Assembly (NCBI GenBank): GCA_030077755.1
Contig: JAQJZZ010000007.1
Location: forward strand, 620,001-684,000
Source: Filosporella fistucella
Lineage: Eukaryota; Ascomycota; Leotiomycetes; Helotiales
Direction: 5' to 3'
Length of the DNA: 64,000 nt
Shown one piece after another: positions 21,056 through 31,108 of the stretch. Position 1 is the first letter of the stretch. Each line of letters opens with the position of its first letter. Under the pieces are notes generated by a model. It did no database searches, had not been told where the DNA came from, and worked only from the letters and a program-made list of their open reading frames with translations. Position numbers and translations under genes: made by a program.

Positions 21056-23290
21056 CTAAACGATTTTGATCGGTCTAATATTCTGCCTCACCCCCCACTC
21101 CTCGTCCAACATTTCTCCATGCATAAAGCCATGGATATAACAATCTCCAACAATTCTAAAAGAGCCAGGAACATCAGTAGGTCGTAAGATCATTGGTGTA
21201 TGAGCATCCGTCAAAAGCCAGACCTGATCATTCTTCTGCACTGTGTCGACACACACAGACAAGAAGCCTTTGCTAGTCGTACATAATCGTCTTAGCTCAA
21301 GGGCATCTGGGATTTCGCTTGCAAACAAATCTGATCGATCATCGTAGCCCGCGATTTTTTCTCCAGCCGTGATATCTTCTGGGTCATAATCTGGTTCAAT
21401 CAAGGACGCCAGATCGTCATCAACCATGTGTTTCACGAGCGCAATTTCCTCTGGAGAACCGGTTGATAACATGCTATTGATGATTGAAGCAGCTTCAGCA
21501 AATGATTCTTCACCATTATGTCTCGCTTCATAGAGCATAATAGCTAGTGAAACCTGGAGCCACGCTACGAACGAAGATGCTAGCAAATGATCTTTTGTTC
21601 TCAAGGGAAGACCGAGAGTTAATGACCTCCAAAGCACCTCCAATCGAGTTGCTCCTTGAATGTGTGGCTTGAGGATCAAGTACAGCTGGAAAAACTCAAA
21701 TGTAGAGTGTTCCTCTCTCAGTACCAGTTGCTCCAAGCCCCTTGCTTGGACCTCTGTTATGGTATCCAAGGCCGCACCGTGGCATTCAATAAGAAGGCCA
21801 TTGAGTACGAAGGGCGGAAATTCGGAGGCAGCAGAAAGCGCCGCATTGAAGCTTGGATTAGCGGAAACTAGGCTTGAAGCAACAAACCGTACGGAGAAGT
21901 CATGAGCCCATGATGGAAAGTGGATTCCAGTGCCCTGTCCTAGTTGGAGATCTTGATGTCGAGTATCTGAAATGATGTCCAAGAATTTCGAGTGTTCCAA
22001 GATCAAAGCTGTCACATCTGTAAAAACTGTCTCAAAAGGAATGGTATAATCGGCAGTGATTCGCTTTGCAATTAAGCCTTGAGAATTTGTGTCATTGATC
22101 ATAGCAAGTGAAGCATAGACCTTGTCTCGAGGGTTAAGACAGAAATGGCTTCGACATGAGAACAGAATCTTTGAAAGCGTAATGCACCATTCTGAGCCGG
22201 CCTTCCATCGATCTCTGTCATCCTCATCATGATTTGTAGCCTGGCGGACTATGTCTTTAAGACGCCGAAGAGCAGTCAGCTCAACAAAAAATCGTCGCTG
22301 TAGTGATATGGTTGCACCAACGTCTGCTTTAAGAAGGCTCAGTATCTCCCTGGTCCAGCCAAGAGTATTCATTATTGAAAAAAGATCCTGAATGCTTTGG
22401 AGAGAGAGCTCTGTTTCGCCACAAAACATCCTTGTATGCCGAGCTAATGTGACTTCTTGGACCGTCCAAACGCGCGTGAACCATCGGCAAGAATGATAGA
22501 ACTCTGCGAAGCGAAGTAAACGCTTGAGTGGATACTCTGCTTCCAAGGAGGACCAAAACTTCGGGTCTAATAGCTGGTCCTGAGAGTATGTCACTTTTGG
22601 TTTGCCAGGTTGTTGCTCATCTGCAATCGATTTGAGGAAATCTGTTGTTGCCCATAAAACATCATCTGAAGCCTCCTTGTAGTGTCCTAGATACACAAGT
22701 ACTTCGCTTGCTAGTGAATATATATCCCCCATCAATGGGATTTGGGATGCTCGCTCAGAATCGTCTTGCTGATTAATACAGATTGCATCAATCCATATCA
22801 GCCCATTGATGTCGAGATTGGTGAGGGATTTTAACGCGTCCAAGAGGTTTTGAGTGACTAGCTTCTTCTTTCCGTTGCATAGTATTGTTGCAGCAGGCTT
22901 GGAAGGTACTTCGACATTTTCAGTATATAGGTCTTGGTATGGATCACCCCAAGTGTAAGAAAGGGCTCTGAAAGGAGGCGCATCGTCGAGGTTGAAAGTT
23001 TTCAAGGTTGTCGTAATGGCGCCGTTGAAAACGCTAGAATATTGTAGGTCTAGTAACCGAATTGCACGTTTGCTTGGAAGGAGGGGATACTCGATTATAT
23101 CGTCAGGCAAGATGGGCTTTTGAAATGTAGAAAGGGGACTGAGAGGTGTACGCTTTTTGAGGGTACGTATGAGGCTGCGAGCCCTTTGGTCCAAGAAAGA
23201 GCCCGTAGTATTAATGAGATTGATGGATCTGGAGTCGAGATTGGTGGTATCGCGAAACGTGCCCGGAAACATTGGTGCTAAATTAGGCAC
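21056..23290 (-). CDS. Heterokaryon-incompatibility (HET) domain protein
   Basis: Single exon, 744 residues. The HET domain starts near residue 80 and shows the three conserved blocks: FRALSYTWGD (108-116), LIWIDAICINQQD (164-176) with ASQIPLMGDIYSLASEVLVY (181-200), and WFTRVWTVQEV (270-280). The C-terminal 450 residues have no recognised domain. HET domains are TIR-like modules of fungal allorecognition that trigger cell death when a partner or allele differs, and in some families act downstream of NLR sensors. This copy is intact, unlike the remnants just before it. The next genes at 24-29 kb include a CHAT protease-like protein, which makes the region a candidate self/non-self locus; that link is inference from position. 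Confidence 0.93.
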   Translation of the reverse strand: MPNLAPMFPGTFRDTTNLDSRSINLINTTGSFLDQRARSLIRTLKKRTPLSPLSTFQKPILPDDIIEYPLLPSKRAIRLLDLQYSSVFNGAITTTLKTFNLDDAPPFRALSYTWGDPYQDLYTENVEVPSKPAATILCNGKKKLVTQNLLDALKSLTNLDINGLIWIDAICINQQDDSERASQIPLMGDIYSLASEVLVYLGHYKEASDDVLWATTDFLKSIADEQQPGKPKVTYSQDQLLDPKFWSSLEAEYPLKRLLRFAEFYHSCRWFTRVWTVQEVTLARHTRMFCGETELSLQSIQDLFSIMNTLGWTREILSLLKADVGATISLQRRFFVELTALRRLKDIVRQATNHDEDDRDRWKAGSEWCITLSKILFSCRSHFCLNPRDKVYASLAMINDTNSQGLIAKRITADYTIPFETVFTDVTALILEHSKFLDIISDTRHQDLQLGQGTGIHFPSWAHDFSVRFVASSLVSANPSFNAALSAASEFPPFVLNGLLIECHGAALDTITEVQARGLEQLVLREEHSTFEFFQLYLILKPHIQGATRLEVLWRSLTLGLPLRTKDHLLASSFVAWLQVSLAIMLYEARHNGEESFAEAASIINSMLSTGSPEEIALVKHMVDDDLASLIEPDYDPEDITAGEKIAGYDDRSDLFASEIPDALELRRLCTTSKGFLSVCVDTVQKNDQVWLLTDAHTPMILRPTDVPGSFRIVGDCYIHGFMHGEMLDEEWGVRQNIRPIKIV

Positions 23291-24014
23291 TGATTACTGT
23301 GGCAAAGTTGTGTCTTTATAATATCATAGTGGTAGCAAGTTGACTTCAGATGACGGGGTACAAGTTCTTTGGATCGAAGCTAGAAGCTGAGGTGTTGTTC
23401 GTCTGATCGATCAAATTTCTCGACTCCTGTAGGATGCGGCTCGAGGCGGGCGGTGCTGACTGACAGAAGGATCAGATATGGCTTACTCTATAACATTACA
23501 ACACGAGCCGAATGTAACGTGATTTTATCAATATAGAAGCCTCTTGATCAGTAAATCCTCACACCTGATAAATGGATCAGTATGCGAAACGTTACAAGCT
23601 GAACAAGAGGGACACTACCGAGACAGGGAGATAAATCTTTCCAAAATTACTACTATATGTCTGCGCATTGAGTCAAAACTCATGGTGGGGTAACAGATCC
23701 GACCGAGAGGAGACTGTGCTTACTCTGCACTCCAAAACCCACCAACTCGGGATCAACCCCTTCGCACTGATATAGTATAAAACATAGGCATCAATTTCTT
23801 GCAATCACAACTTAAAGTCTCTCATCACCATAAGAAACTTAGAACATTCCCCTGCCTTCTGAACCACGTATTCTGGCAATAGACTCATGCTCCTCTCCTG
23901 GAATTGTTAGGAAAACACGAGTCTTCTCATTGGGATGATATCAATGCACCCTAATTAATATCAGTTCCGAATTCCAGATATGATAGTACAGTACGTGCAC
24001 ATTTGGGCATCCGG
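23291..24014. other. Intergenic region upstream of the HET gene
   Basis: Contains the HET promoter and the 3' flank of the 279-aa gene. No ORF of note. Confidence 0.5.
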
Positions 24015-24854
24015 TCATCTTACCTTGGATTCTTCCCTGTAGGGAACGATCATCGTCCAATCCTCGTCTGTCAGCTTGTCAAACTCTTTCGTTCTCGCCA
24101 GGTCTCCCTTTACAGTTGTTGTATTAAATAGCAGTGGCGCATCTTTGGACCAAGGAGGCGCAAAAACCGGCAAGCCGATCCCCAATTTTGCAGAAACTTC
24201 GACAATCGCTTGGAAGGGACTCGAGTAACCAACTACAATGCCCACGTTCAGCTCGTCTGGTATTCCAGAGGCTGTCTCTTCAGCTTCGCGAACAGTCCAG
24301 AGGACTTGATGTGGGAATTGTCTCTTTCTGTCTGACCACGGCTGTCCGATGATTTGCAATCGCTCCTTTTTGGTATATGATGATGTCCTTTCTACCATTG
24401 CTACCGGTGAAAGAGGGGAGTTTGGAATGTTGCTTTGGAGACCGATAGAGTACTTCCATCCACGAGTGATTGAATGTGGGATGCCATAGATTTTTCGAGG
24501 CGAGAAATTTTGGAGAATAGGCTCTCCTTCTGGCGACTTACTCTTGAGTTTAGGGTCTCGGTGGAATGATATCGAAATTTCAGCACTCTTGAGACGTAGA
24601 GCTGACTGGCCTGAGCGAAAAGTAAAAGATAGGAGTATCAGACAAGCTGGCGTGTCCTTCCAAGTTCCATACGAAACGCCTCGGACCGAGCCGATCACCC
24701 CACATCCCAAAGACTCATGTTGTGTGATTTTCGTTCGAATATCATCATCATAATTCTGCTGTCCACTGAGCTCTGTAGCTTCTGTATCTTCCATCAACTC
24801 GACGTCGCGGCTCGCAAAGACGAGTGCTGAGTCAGATGGCGGGGTAGTATCCAT
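24015..24854 (-). CDS. Conserved fungal protein of unknown function, divergent partner of the CHAT gene
   Basis: 279 residues, no obvious signal peptide or membrane span. The body looks beta-rich: ACLILLSFTFRSGQSALRLK and SAEISISF, then FSPRKIYGIPH, ERLQIIGQPWSDRKRQFPH, LWTVREAEETASGIPDELN, PFQAIVEVSAKLG and KLTDEDWTMIVPY. From memory this pattern (SWSD-R, LW-V-EN, GIP-E, PFQA-VEV, LTDEDW) recurs in uncharacterised filamentous-fungal proteins, but I know no assigned function. The frame ends at ESKVR; a GTAAGA donor at the last Lys could instead splice to a few more residues near 23950. Its start is 296 bp from the start of the TPR-CHAT gene on the opposite strand, so the two probably share a promoter region. 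Confidence 0.75.
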   Translation of the reverse strand: MDTTPPSDSALVFASRDVELMEDTEATELSGQQNYDDDIRTKITQHESLGCGVIGSVRGVSYGTWKDTPACLILLSFTFRSGQSALRLKSAEISISFHRDPKLKSKSPEGEPILQNFSPRKIYGIPHSITRGWKYSIGLQSNIPNSPLSPVAMVERTSSYTKKERLQIIGQPWSDRKRQFPHQVLWTVREAEETASGIPDELNVGIVVGYSSPFQAIVEVSAKLGIGLPVFAPPWSKDAPLLFNTTTVKGDLARTKEFDKLTDEDWTMIVPYREESKVR

Positions 24855-25150
24855 AATTGGTGTCGTTAGGGCGAATATAGATTGTGAAGGTAGTCAGCAG
24901 AATGTTGTTATATAATGGGCTCTTTGTTTCTCAGGTCCGTGATTGTATGGTAAAGATCATGGCTATCGTACGTTTGGTATTTGCTTTTTGTGGCACTTCC
25001 GGCCGGAAATACCTACATGATCCGACATATGCGGACCCAGCCTTCCTGCTTCAACGCCCTGTTGACCGATGGCGACTTCCATGCTACTTTGACAATCAGT
25101 AGTTTGAAAACCAGACATCTACCAAAGACCTAATCGCCCAGTATAATACT
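24855..25150. promoter_or_regulatory. Shared divergent promoter region, unknown gene / TPR-CHAT gene
   Basis: A 296-bp gap between two start codons facing away from each other. Both promoters must lie here or within the neighbouring coding sequence, so co-regulation is likely. No specific binding site was recognised. Confidence 0.5.
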
Positions 25151-28100
25151 ATGTCGATAACTGTAGCAACGTGCCGGCACTTCCGAGAGCTCGGCAAGTA
25201 CAAGCAAGCTGCTACAGGCTTGGATGCACTCCTGAAAGCTAATAACCACGACCTGCGAGTTCGTGCGGAGCTAGCAGAGACACTTGCTGCTCAAGGCTAT
25301 ACCAAGAAAGCATTTGATCTTCTCAGTGATGGTCTTCAAACCACCAAGCAATATGATCTCGAAGAGGAGAGACTGGTCATTCAAATGCAGCTGCAAAGAT
25401 GTTTCTACGAGGTCTATACAACATGCTCGTTTGATGAGGCCATTGGAATTGCGACGGACATTTACAAGACGTCTTTGATTGAAGACGACAATGGTAAAGA
25501 GCAGGGGGACTGGAGCGTTGAGGTACGTGATCCTGACTATCTCAGGGATTAGGTATAGCGACCACAGCATCTCTCCCAGGTTGCAACGAACATCACTCAA
25601 GAAATTATGTCGCGACATGTGTTTTGCAATGGAGCGGATATGTAATCAGTCGTGGTATTTCATTACATCAACATTTTTCAATCATGAATTTGTTAGTAAC
25701 GCCAGTTTTTTAAACCCAGCTGACATTTGATAGGTGCTCATAGTATCATATTACTGCCGCCTTCTCTGCATTGGGAGACTGATGCATAAATCTATTCCAT
25801 TCGACTTAGAATCCCTAGCCGAGGAGAGACTGAAACCTATGTATTACTGGTCGATGGAAAAGGGCGCGTATCGCCAGGCACTCCGATCTGCTATGGACTA
25901 CAACAAATGTTCGCTCTCGGATCGAAAATTAAACCTCCTCAGGGAATTCGTCAAAGATACCAGCGTCCCGCTTGTAGTGAAAGCAGATGCTCTTATGCAA
26001 CTTTTGCCAGATTTGGCATCGGCCGAAGATATTTCTCCATATAAAGACGCTCTCAAACAGGCCAGGACTATTTATGAAAATCAGGGACACGCACATGGAA
26101 GCTTGGATCTATCTTTCAGAGAAAGTTGTGATCGAATTGCTAACGGCACTTCTGATAATGAGGATAATTTACCTTTTGATGGTTATTTGGCACAGTACGA
26201 GTCCATGGAATACCTAATTGGCGAGGAGTCAGCGCTGGATCTGTTACTTGCTGCGCTGGAAGAGTTCGCCAAAGTTGATGTCAAGCTCGCCATACTTCAG
26301 AAGAGCCGAGAGATCACAATTAAAGGAGGTAGTATGCTACCAAGATTGTTAAGAGACATCATCATACTTGGTCGATGGTTGACTCGCACAGGGCATACTG
26401 CTAAGATCATTGAAAACGCTACCTCGGCTTGGAAGGAATTAGATCACTCGGACTGCCATTACCTTAGAGGACAGCTAGGACAGACTCTCTGTCTGGCCTA
26501 TAGCATGATTGGCCATCAACCAAATGCGATTCAATGGGGGCAAGCTTGTCGGGATATGTGGGAGAAATGCTTGCCTCTAGATGCAAGTCAAGGCAGGACA
26601 CAAATTCTTCGAGCAAAGCTCCTGAAGCGTGGCATATATGATTGCTCAGAAATGAGTCATATATTCATAGAGGCTAGGAGGCAGGTTGAAGAGGATGTCA
26701 AGAATGGCTTCATTTCACCTGCTATTGAAAAACTGGAGATGCTGATTTTGCATTTGATCGCAAGTCCAGGAGATCAGGAGGCAGACGCTACAGCAAAAGC
26801 GATGATGACGCAGACGGAACAGCTCGTCGAGCAACTACCTGAATCAGACGGCATTCCCAAACTTGTCAATCTGTATCAGGCCAGAGTTGCTGTATTACTT
26901 GACTTAGCCCATGGGCAGCGAGGCATCGAGAAGGAAGAAGAAGGTCTAGAGCTCACAACCAAGGCTGTCACCATGTCGCTGAAGGTGAAAAGGATATTTG
27001 AAGCGGCCAATACTTTGCAGATTGCAGGACTACTCGTTTTCAGCATTTTCAAGAAGAAACCCGAGGCAGACATCCTGCAGAATTGTTATGACCGTTTTGT
27101 GGCTGCCAGAAATGCTTTCAGAGAACTCGGTGCTTTGCAACAGCAGGCGACTGCAACATATTGGCTCGCATTTCTATTATTTGAAGGATGGGCAAAAAAA
27201 TGGGTGGCAAAAGAAGAGACAATGAATGCTCTTGTCGAATGCGAGAAGCTCTTTGATGCGCAGCGATTGGAAATTTCCATATTGAAAGCATTCGAGGCTA
27301 TCGATATGAAGCAGCAGATGGCACAAAACGAACATGTTAGAAACCTGTACATTTATGCGATTAGAGTGTGCCTGAGGGAAAACATGACAGAAGAATTATG
27401 GGAATGGGTCCAGAAAATGAAAGCTCGAAGCTTGTCGGATCTGCTTGGCCTTGGAGTCCTTGTTCCCGAGACCTTGACTTCCAAAATCGTTTCCGATCCT
27501 GCTGCACGAGAATTATTTGAGAAAGAGCTGCAATTGACCGAGACAATTCGAAAGGCTGACGTGAATGACCGCCTGGGCTTCCGCGCAGAGTTGGATACAC
27601 TACAGAGTGAAATGCAAGAAATGCCTATATTCCAAGAATTGTTTGCATTGAGAGAGGGACGTCCATTGGTTCTAGCAGAAGCCAAAGAGCTGTTGTCCAA
27701 AACCAAGAAGACTCATCCCCATCTCAATCTCGTTCTGGTGGACTGGTTTGTATCCAACGAAGAGATATATCTGTCTATCGTTCAGGACATTCAGGCTATG
27801 GAAATCATACAAATTATTCCTACGTTCTATGACATATCAAAAGTAGTCAAATGGAAGGCAGAATACATGGAAACACCCAATGGCAGAGATAACGCCCTAA
27901 ATACCGACAATTCTGAGGATAGTCCCTTCCGCGAGCTAGACTTCCTTGTTCGCCCATTAGTACCATTAATCCAGGATGGAGATGTCCTTGTGTTTTCAGT
28001 GAGTGGTGCTATGCACTCCATCCCAATCCACGCTCTATGGATTCGAGACGAAGTCACAGTCATAGATGTCAACCCTGTGATATACTGCGCCAATCTCACC

Positions 28101-28823
28101 AGCTTCATTCAATGCTGGAGACGAGCACATACTCGCGATCCTAGCCATAGCGCCAAAGCTATGATTGCCGTCTACGAGCCTGTACCTGGCGTGCCATTTA
28201 AGAAGAAAGAGCAAGAAGCTGTGTATACATCCATCCAATCTCTAGCTACCACAAACCAAGCAGATGTTTTCACTGGCTCAGAAGTCACGCAGAAAACATT
28301 TGGTCAGATATTTGAATCCTCTGCCTTCATTCATTTCCACGGGCATGGACTGTTCAGCCCAGCTTCTATAACAGAACAAGCACTTCTTCTCAGCCCTCCG
28401 TCTCCATCCGTCTCTGTCAAAGATTTCTTTGATCTCAAGCTTCAATCTCCACACGTTACGCTCATTGCATGCGATTCGGCATCTCAAAGTATCACGGCGG
28501 GAGATGAACCCCTGGGAATGGTTACCGCTATTCTCTGTGCAGGCGCTTCTTCAGTGATAGGCACATTGTGGCCGATTGCTTCTGGCTCTGGGAGGCTATT
28601 CTCCGAGGGATTCTATGAACAGATTCATTGGAATCCAGACGCAGAGCGTGATGCAAACGGAAAATTGAATTTGGATCGGGGCAAGGAGGAAGAAACATGG
28701 ATTGATCTTGCTCTTGTGACTAGAGAGGCTATATTGAGAATTAAGGAGACGCCGAAAACGAGATTTCCATATTATTGGGCAAGCTTTGTGTTATATGGAG
28801 CTGGTGTTTTCAGGCTCAAGTAG
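25151..28823 (+). CDS. TPR-CHAT protein (caspase/separase-like protease family)
   Basis: Exon 1 is 25151-25522; intron 1 is 25523-25579 (GTACGT ... CCCAG); a short exon starts at 25580; a long last exon starts at about 25734 and is open for 1029 codons to 28823. The junction before 25734 is uncertain: the best in-phase choice is a weak GTGTTT donor at 25619 with acceptor TGATAG, giving about 1166 residues; the frame otherwise meets TAA at 25643. The N-terminus (HFRELGKYKQAATGLDALLK ... LRVRAELAETLAAQGYTKKA) and much of the middle are TPR-like helices. The last 300 residues are a CHAT domain: SIPIHALW, the His motif FIHFHGHG near 28335 and the Cys motif LIACDSA with Cys codon 28470-28472, then GASSVIGTLWPI. 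That is the His-Cys dyad of CHAT peptidases, which in bacteria and fungi pair with cell-death effectors. Confidence 0.88.
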
Positions 28824-29251
28824 CGATGCCAATTTCAGCATAGATATAAAGAATCTACTTCTTGCATTTTACTTCTATGTCCATGTGACTTAGCTCCAGT
28901 GACGTCAAGTCAGATTTTACAATACCTTCATCATAAGATTCATTTCTGTGATGTTATAATTTGGCTCCAGTAACGGGAAATCTGACCTTATGGACTGTTC
29001 GCGGCAGGATAAATTTCCTGTTAGTATGGTCGATTGGTACTTGAAACAGCCTGCCCCTCACTTGATTGTACCCAAAGGCAGATTTGGTGACTTTCAGTTA
29101 CCTCAAATAAAATGAATTGAAGAGGAATGCTCAAAATAGTATTACACGCATGTCAAAACAATGGAAAACAGCACGATGGTAATAGTCATCTGACATAAAA
29201 CCAATTCCTATAAAAGTCTATTGGGTATATCCCTCTCAACCAGATATCTTC
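28824..29251. other. Convergent intergenic region
   Basis: 3' flanks of the CHAT gene and of the membrane-protein gene. Contains a repeated phrase gctccagt(g/a)acg near 28893 and 28963; nothing else seen. Confidence 0.4.
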
Positions 29252-30355
29252 TTACTGAAAAGTATGTATCATCATAAACGCCAGTCCAATAACCCCAAAT
29301 ATCTGAAAGATATCCAACCCACACAACGGGAAATTAATTGCACTAGCTCCCCCAATCCAATAACTCAGCATCGGTGTCCAGGGGCTATGTTCCCTGCGCG
29401 CTACATCTATCTTCCAGCATCCCACCGCAAACAACACGACGGAGGCTAATGACGCGGCGCCAAAAGCGATGTTTCCAGGCCATCCGAATATTTGTATACT
29501 TCTCCTACTAGATCGCATAGGAATCATACATAGAGCGAGAATAGCGCCTAGAAACCACCAGAGGAGGAAAAAAGTAGAGTAGTTATCGAATGTCAGGGGA
29601 GCACGTGCATCCTTCAGGGTATTGTATAAGTTTTTCGGACTGTCAGGGTTCAATATCAGCGCAGCGAGACCGAGAGATACATCTGTAAGTCCGACGAGAA
29701 GATGAATCGCATTCTCTATCAGTCTGCCGACAGAGTATTTCTCAGCGCAAAAAAAAGTGCGGATGTTATCTGCTAATCCTGTTGGAGCTTTCAAACTTGT
29801 CGTTGGGTTGAATCGTCGGATTATGAGACCTGGTACTAGCCATATAGCGCCATATTTATCTATAGCTGCCTCCTTAGCTCCATCGACTGTACTACTATGA
29901 CTTTTCTCCCAGCCGCCACAGGTAGAACATCCGTTCGCACGCCTATGGCTCTGTGTTGAAAACGCGTTGCTGACTGTAGCTCCGGAGAAGCTGCCGCTGT
30001 AAATACCAGAGTGCAACCCATTTTCAGCGATTTCAGCAGCGGTGTTCATATCGATGGGTATGAGATAGATTTCTCGCCCACATACGCGGCACGAGAGCTC
30101 ACAGGGATGGATTCCATCTGATGTTACTCTGATTCTCGTCCAGATGATTGAGAAGAGCGCTTCGGTGAGGGAGGTTAGGACTAAGAGGGTGAAACTAACC
30201 CAGAAACCGACTGTTTCTACTGGTGCGGGTTTCGGAAGGGAATCCGCGGCTGATGCGAAGGGTAGGTTTAGGAGGTAGAGAATGACGATGGTGTGGAGAG
30301 AGGATGGTAGATACAGCATCTTGGTTCTGGCATGGCTACTCCTAAGACAGAGCAT
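29252..30355 (-). CDS. Polytopic membrane protein of unknown function
   Basis: Single exon, 367 residues from the first ATG. Met13 (30319) is the better start because it opens a signal-peptide-like segment (MLYLPSSLHTIVILYLLNLP, then FASA). Hydrophobic spans follow near residues 48-72, 210-235, 255-280, 290-312 and 335-365. Between the first two spans is a soluble part with paired cysteines (CELSCRVCG and CSTCGG) that could bind metal or form disulphides. I do not recognise the family. It is transcribed towards the CHAT gene. Confidence 0.7.
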   Translation of the reverse strand: MLCLRSSHARTKMLYLPSSLHTIVILYLLNLPFASAADSLPKPAPVETVGFWVSFTLLVLTSLTEALFSIIWTRIRVTSDGIHPCELSCRVCGREIYLIPIDMNTAAEIAENGLHSGIYSGSFSGATVSNAFSTQSHRRANGCSTCGGWEKSHSSTVDGAKEAAIDKYGAIWLVPGLIIRRFNPTTSLKAPTGLADNIRTFFCAEKYSVGRLIENAIHLLVGLTDVSLGLAALILNPDSPKNLYNTLKDARAPLTFDNYSTFFLLWWFLGAILALCMIPMRSSRRSIQIFGWPGNIAFGAASLASVVLFAVGCWKIDVARREHSPWTPMLSYWIGGASAINFPLCGLDIFQIFGVIGLAFMMIHTFQ

Positions 30356-31108
30356 ATCGAGAGCTCAGACACACAAATAGAAGAAGTGAAAGATTGACAG
30401 CCTTCGTTGCGAAGAAGATTAGAGATGGGGCTGTGCAAATGGTCCTGCAAGGCTGTAGAACCGACATCACACAGTCAATAATACAGTTGTGATCAGACGC
30501 ATCGAAAACGGATGTGTTTGACAGGAGCTGAAAACGTGGGGTCGAGCTGAAATGTGAGGCTGAGTGCAAAGTCCGGCCTGGAGGACAAGGGGAATACAAT
30601 TTCCTGATTGGGAAGTCACCGAGGTACGTACCTGTTCTGAGCCACCTACCAGAAATGCTGTACCGAATTTTACATTGAAGAAGAAGCGCTGCACGGGGAG
30701 GTCTAATGTTTAATTTTTGTTGGACCGTATGAGGTAGGATGGGATATCTTTCGAAAGTAGCTTAGACGGTCCCTATCTATACCGTTTTGCATATTGAGAT
30801 AGAGTGAAACGTTGCTTTGGGCCTTATATAAAGCTCATTTTCTTGATTCCCAGCCCTTGCGTGACTTATTGTGTAAGTCTTATTTACTCCTCTGAGAGTA
30901 AATCTCAATATAGACACATACTCGAGCTAATACACAGCTCAAAACATGTCAATTCTCGTCTCAAGTGGCCCACGACAGTGAGTGTTCAAAAGCCTCGATT
31001 ATCTATCTCAGCTCTTCCCTCTATCTCAGTAATGCACAATTTCTCACCCTCGCCCACCAAACAAGAACGCCATTATTTTCCCTGCCTCCCGTCCATAATC
31101 TCAATCAC
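30356..31108. other. Intergenic region
   Basis: 5' flank of the membrane-protein gene and 3' flank of the eIF3d gene. Short frames only. Confidence 0.45.

Noticed and set aside
24015..24854. Gasdermin-like pore-former as a firm call
   Set aside because: The genomic link to CHAT suggests it, but no gasdermin motif could be recognised by eye; left as a testable idea.
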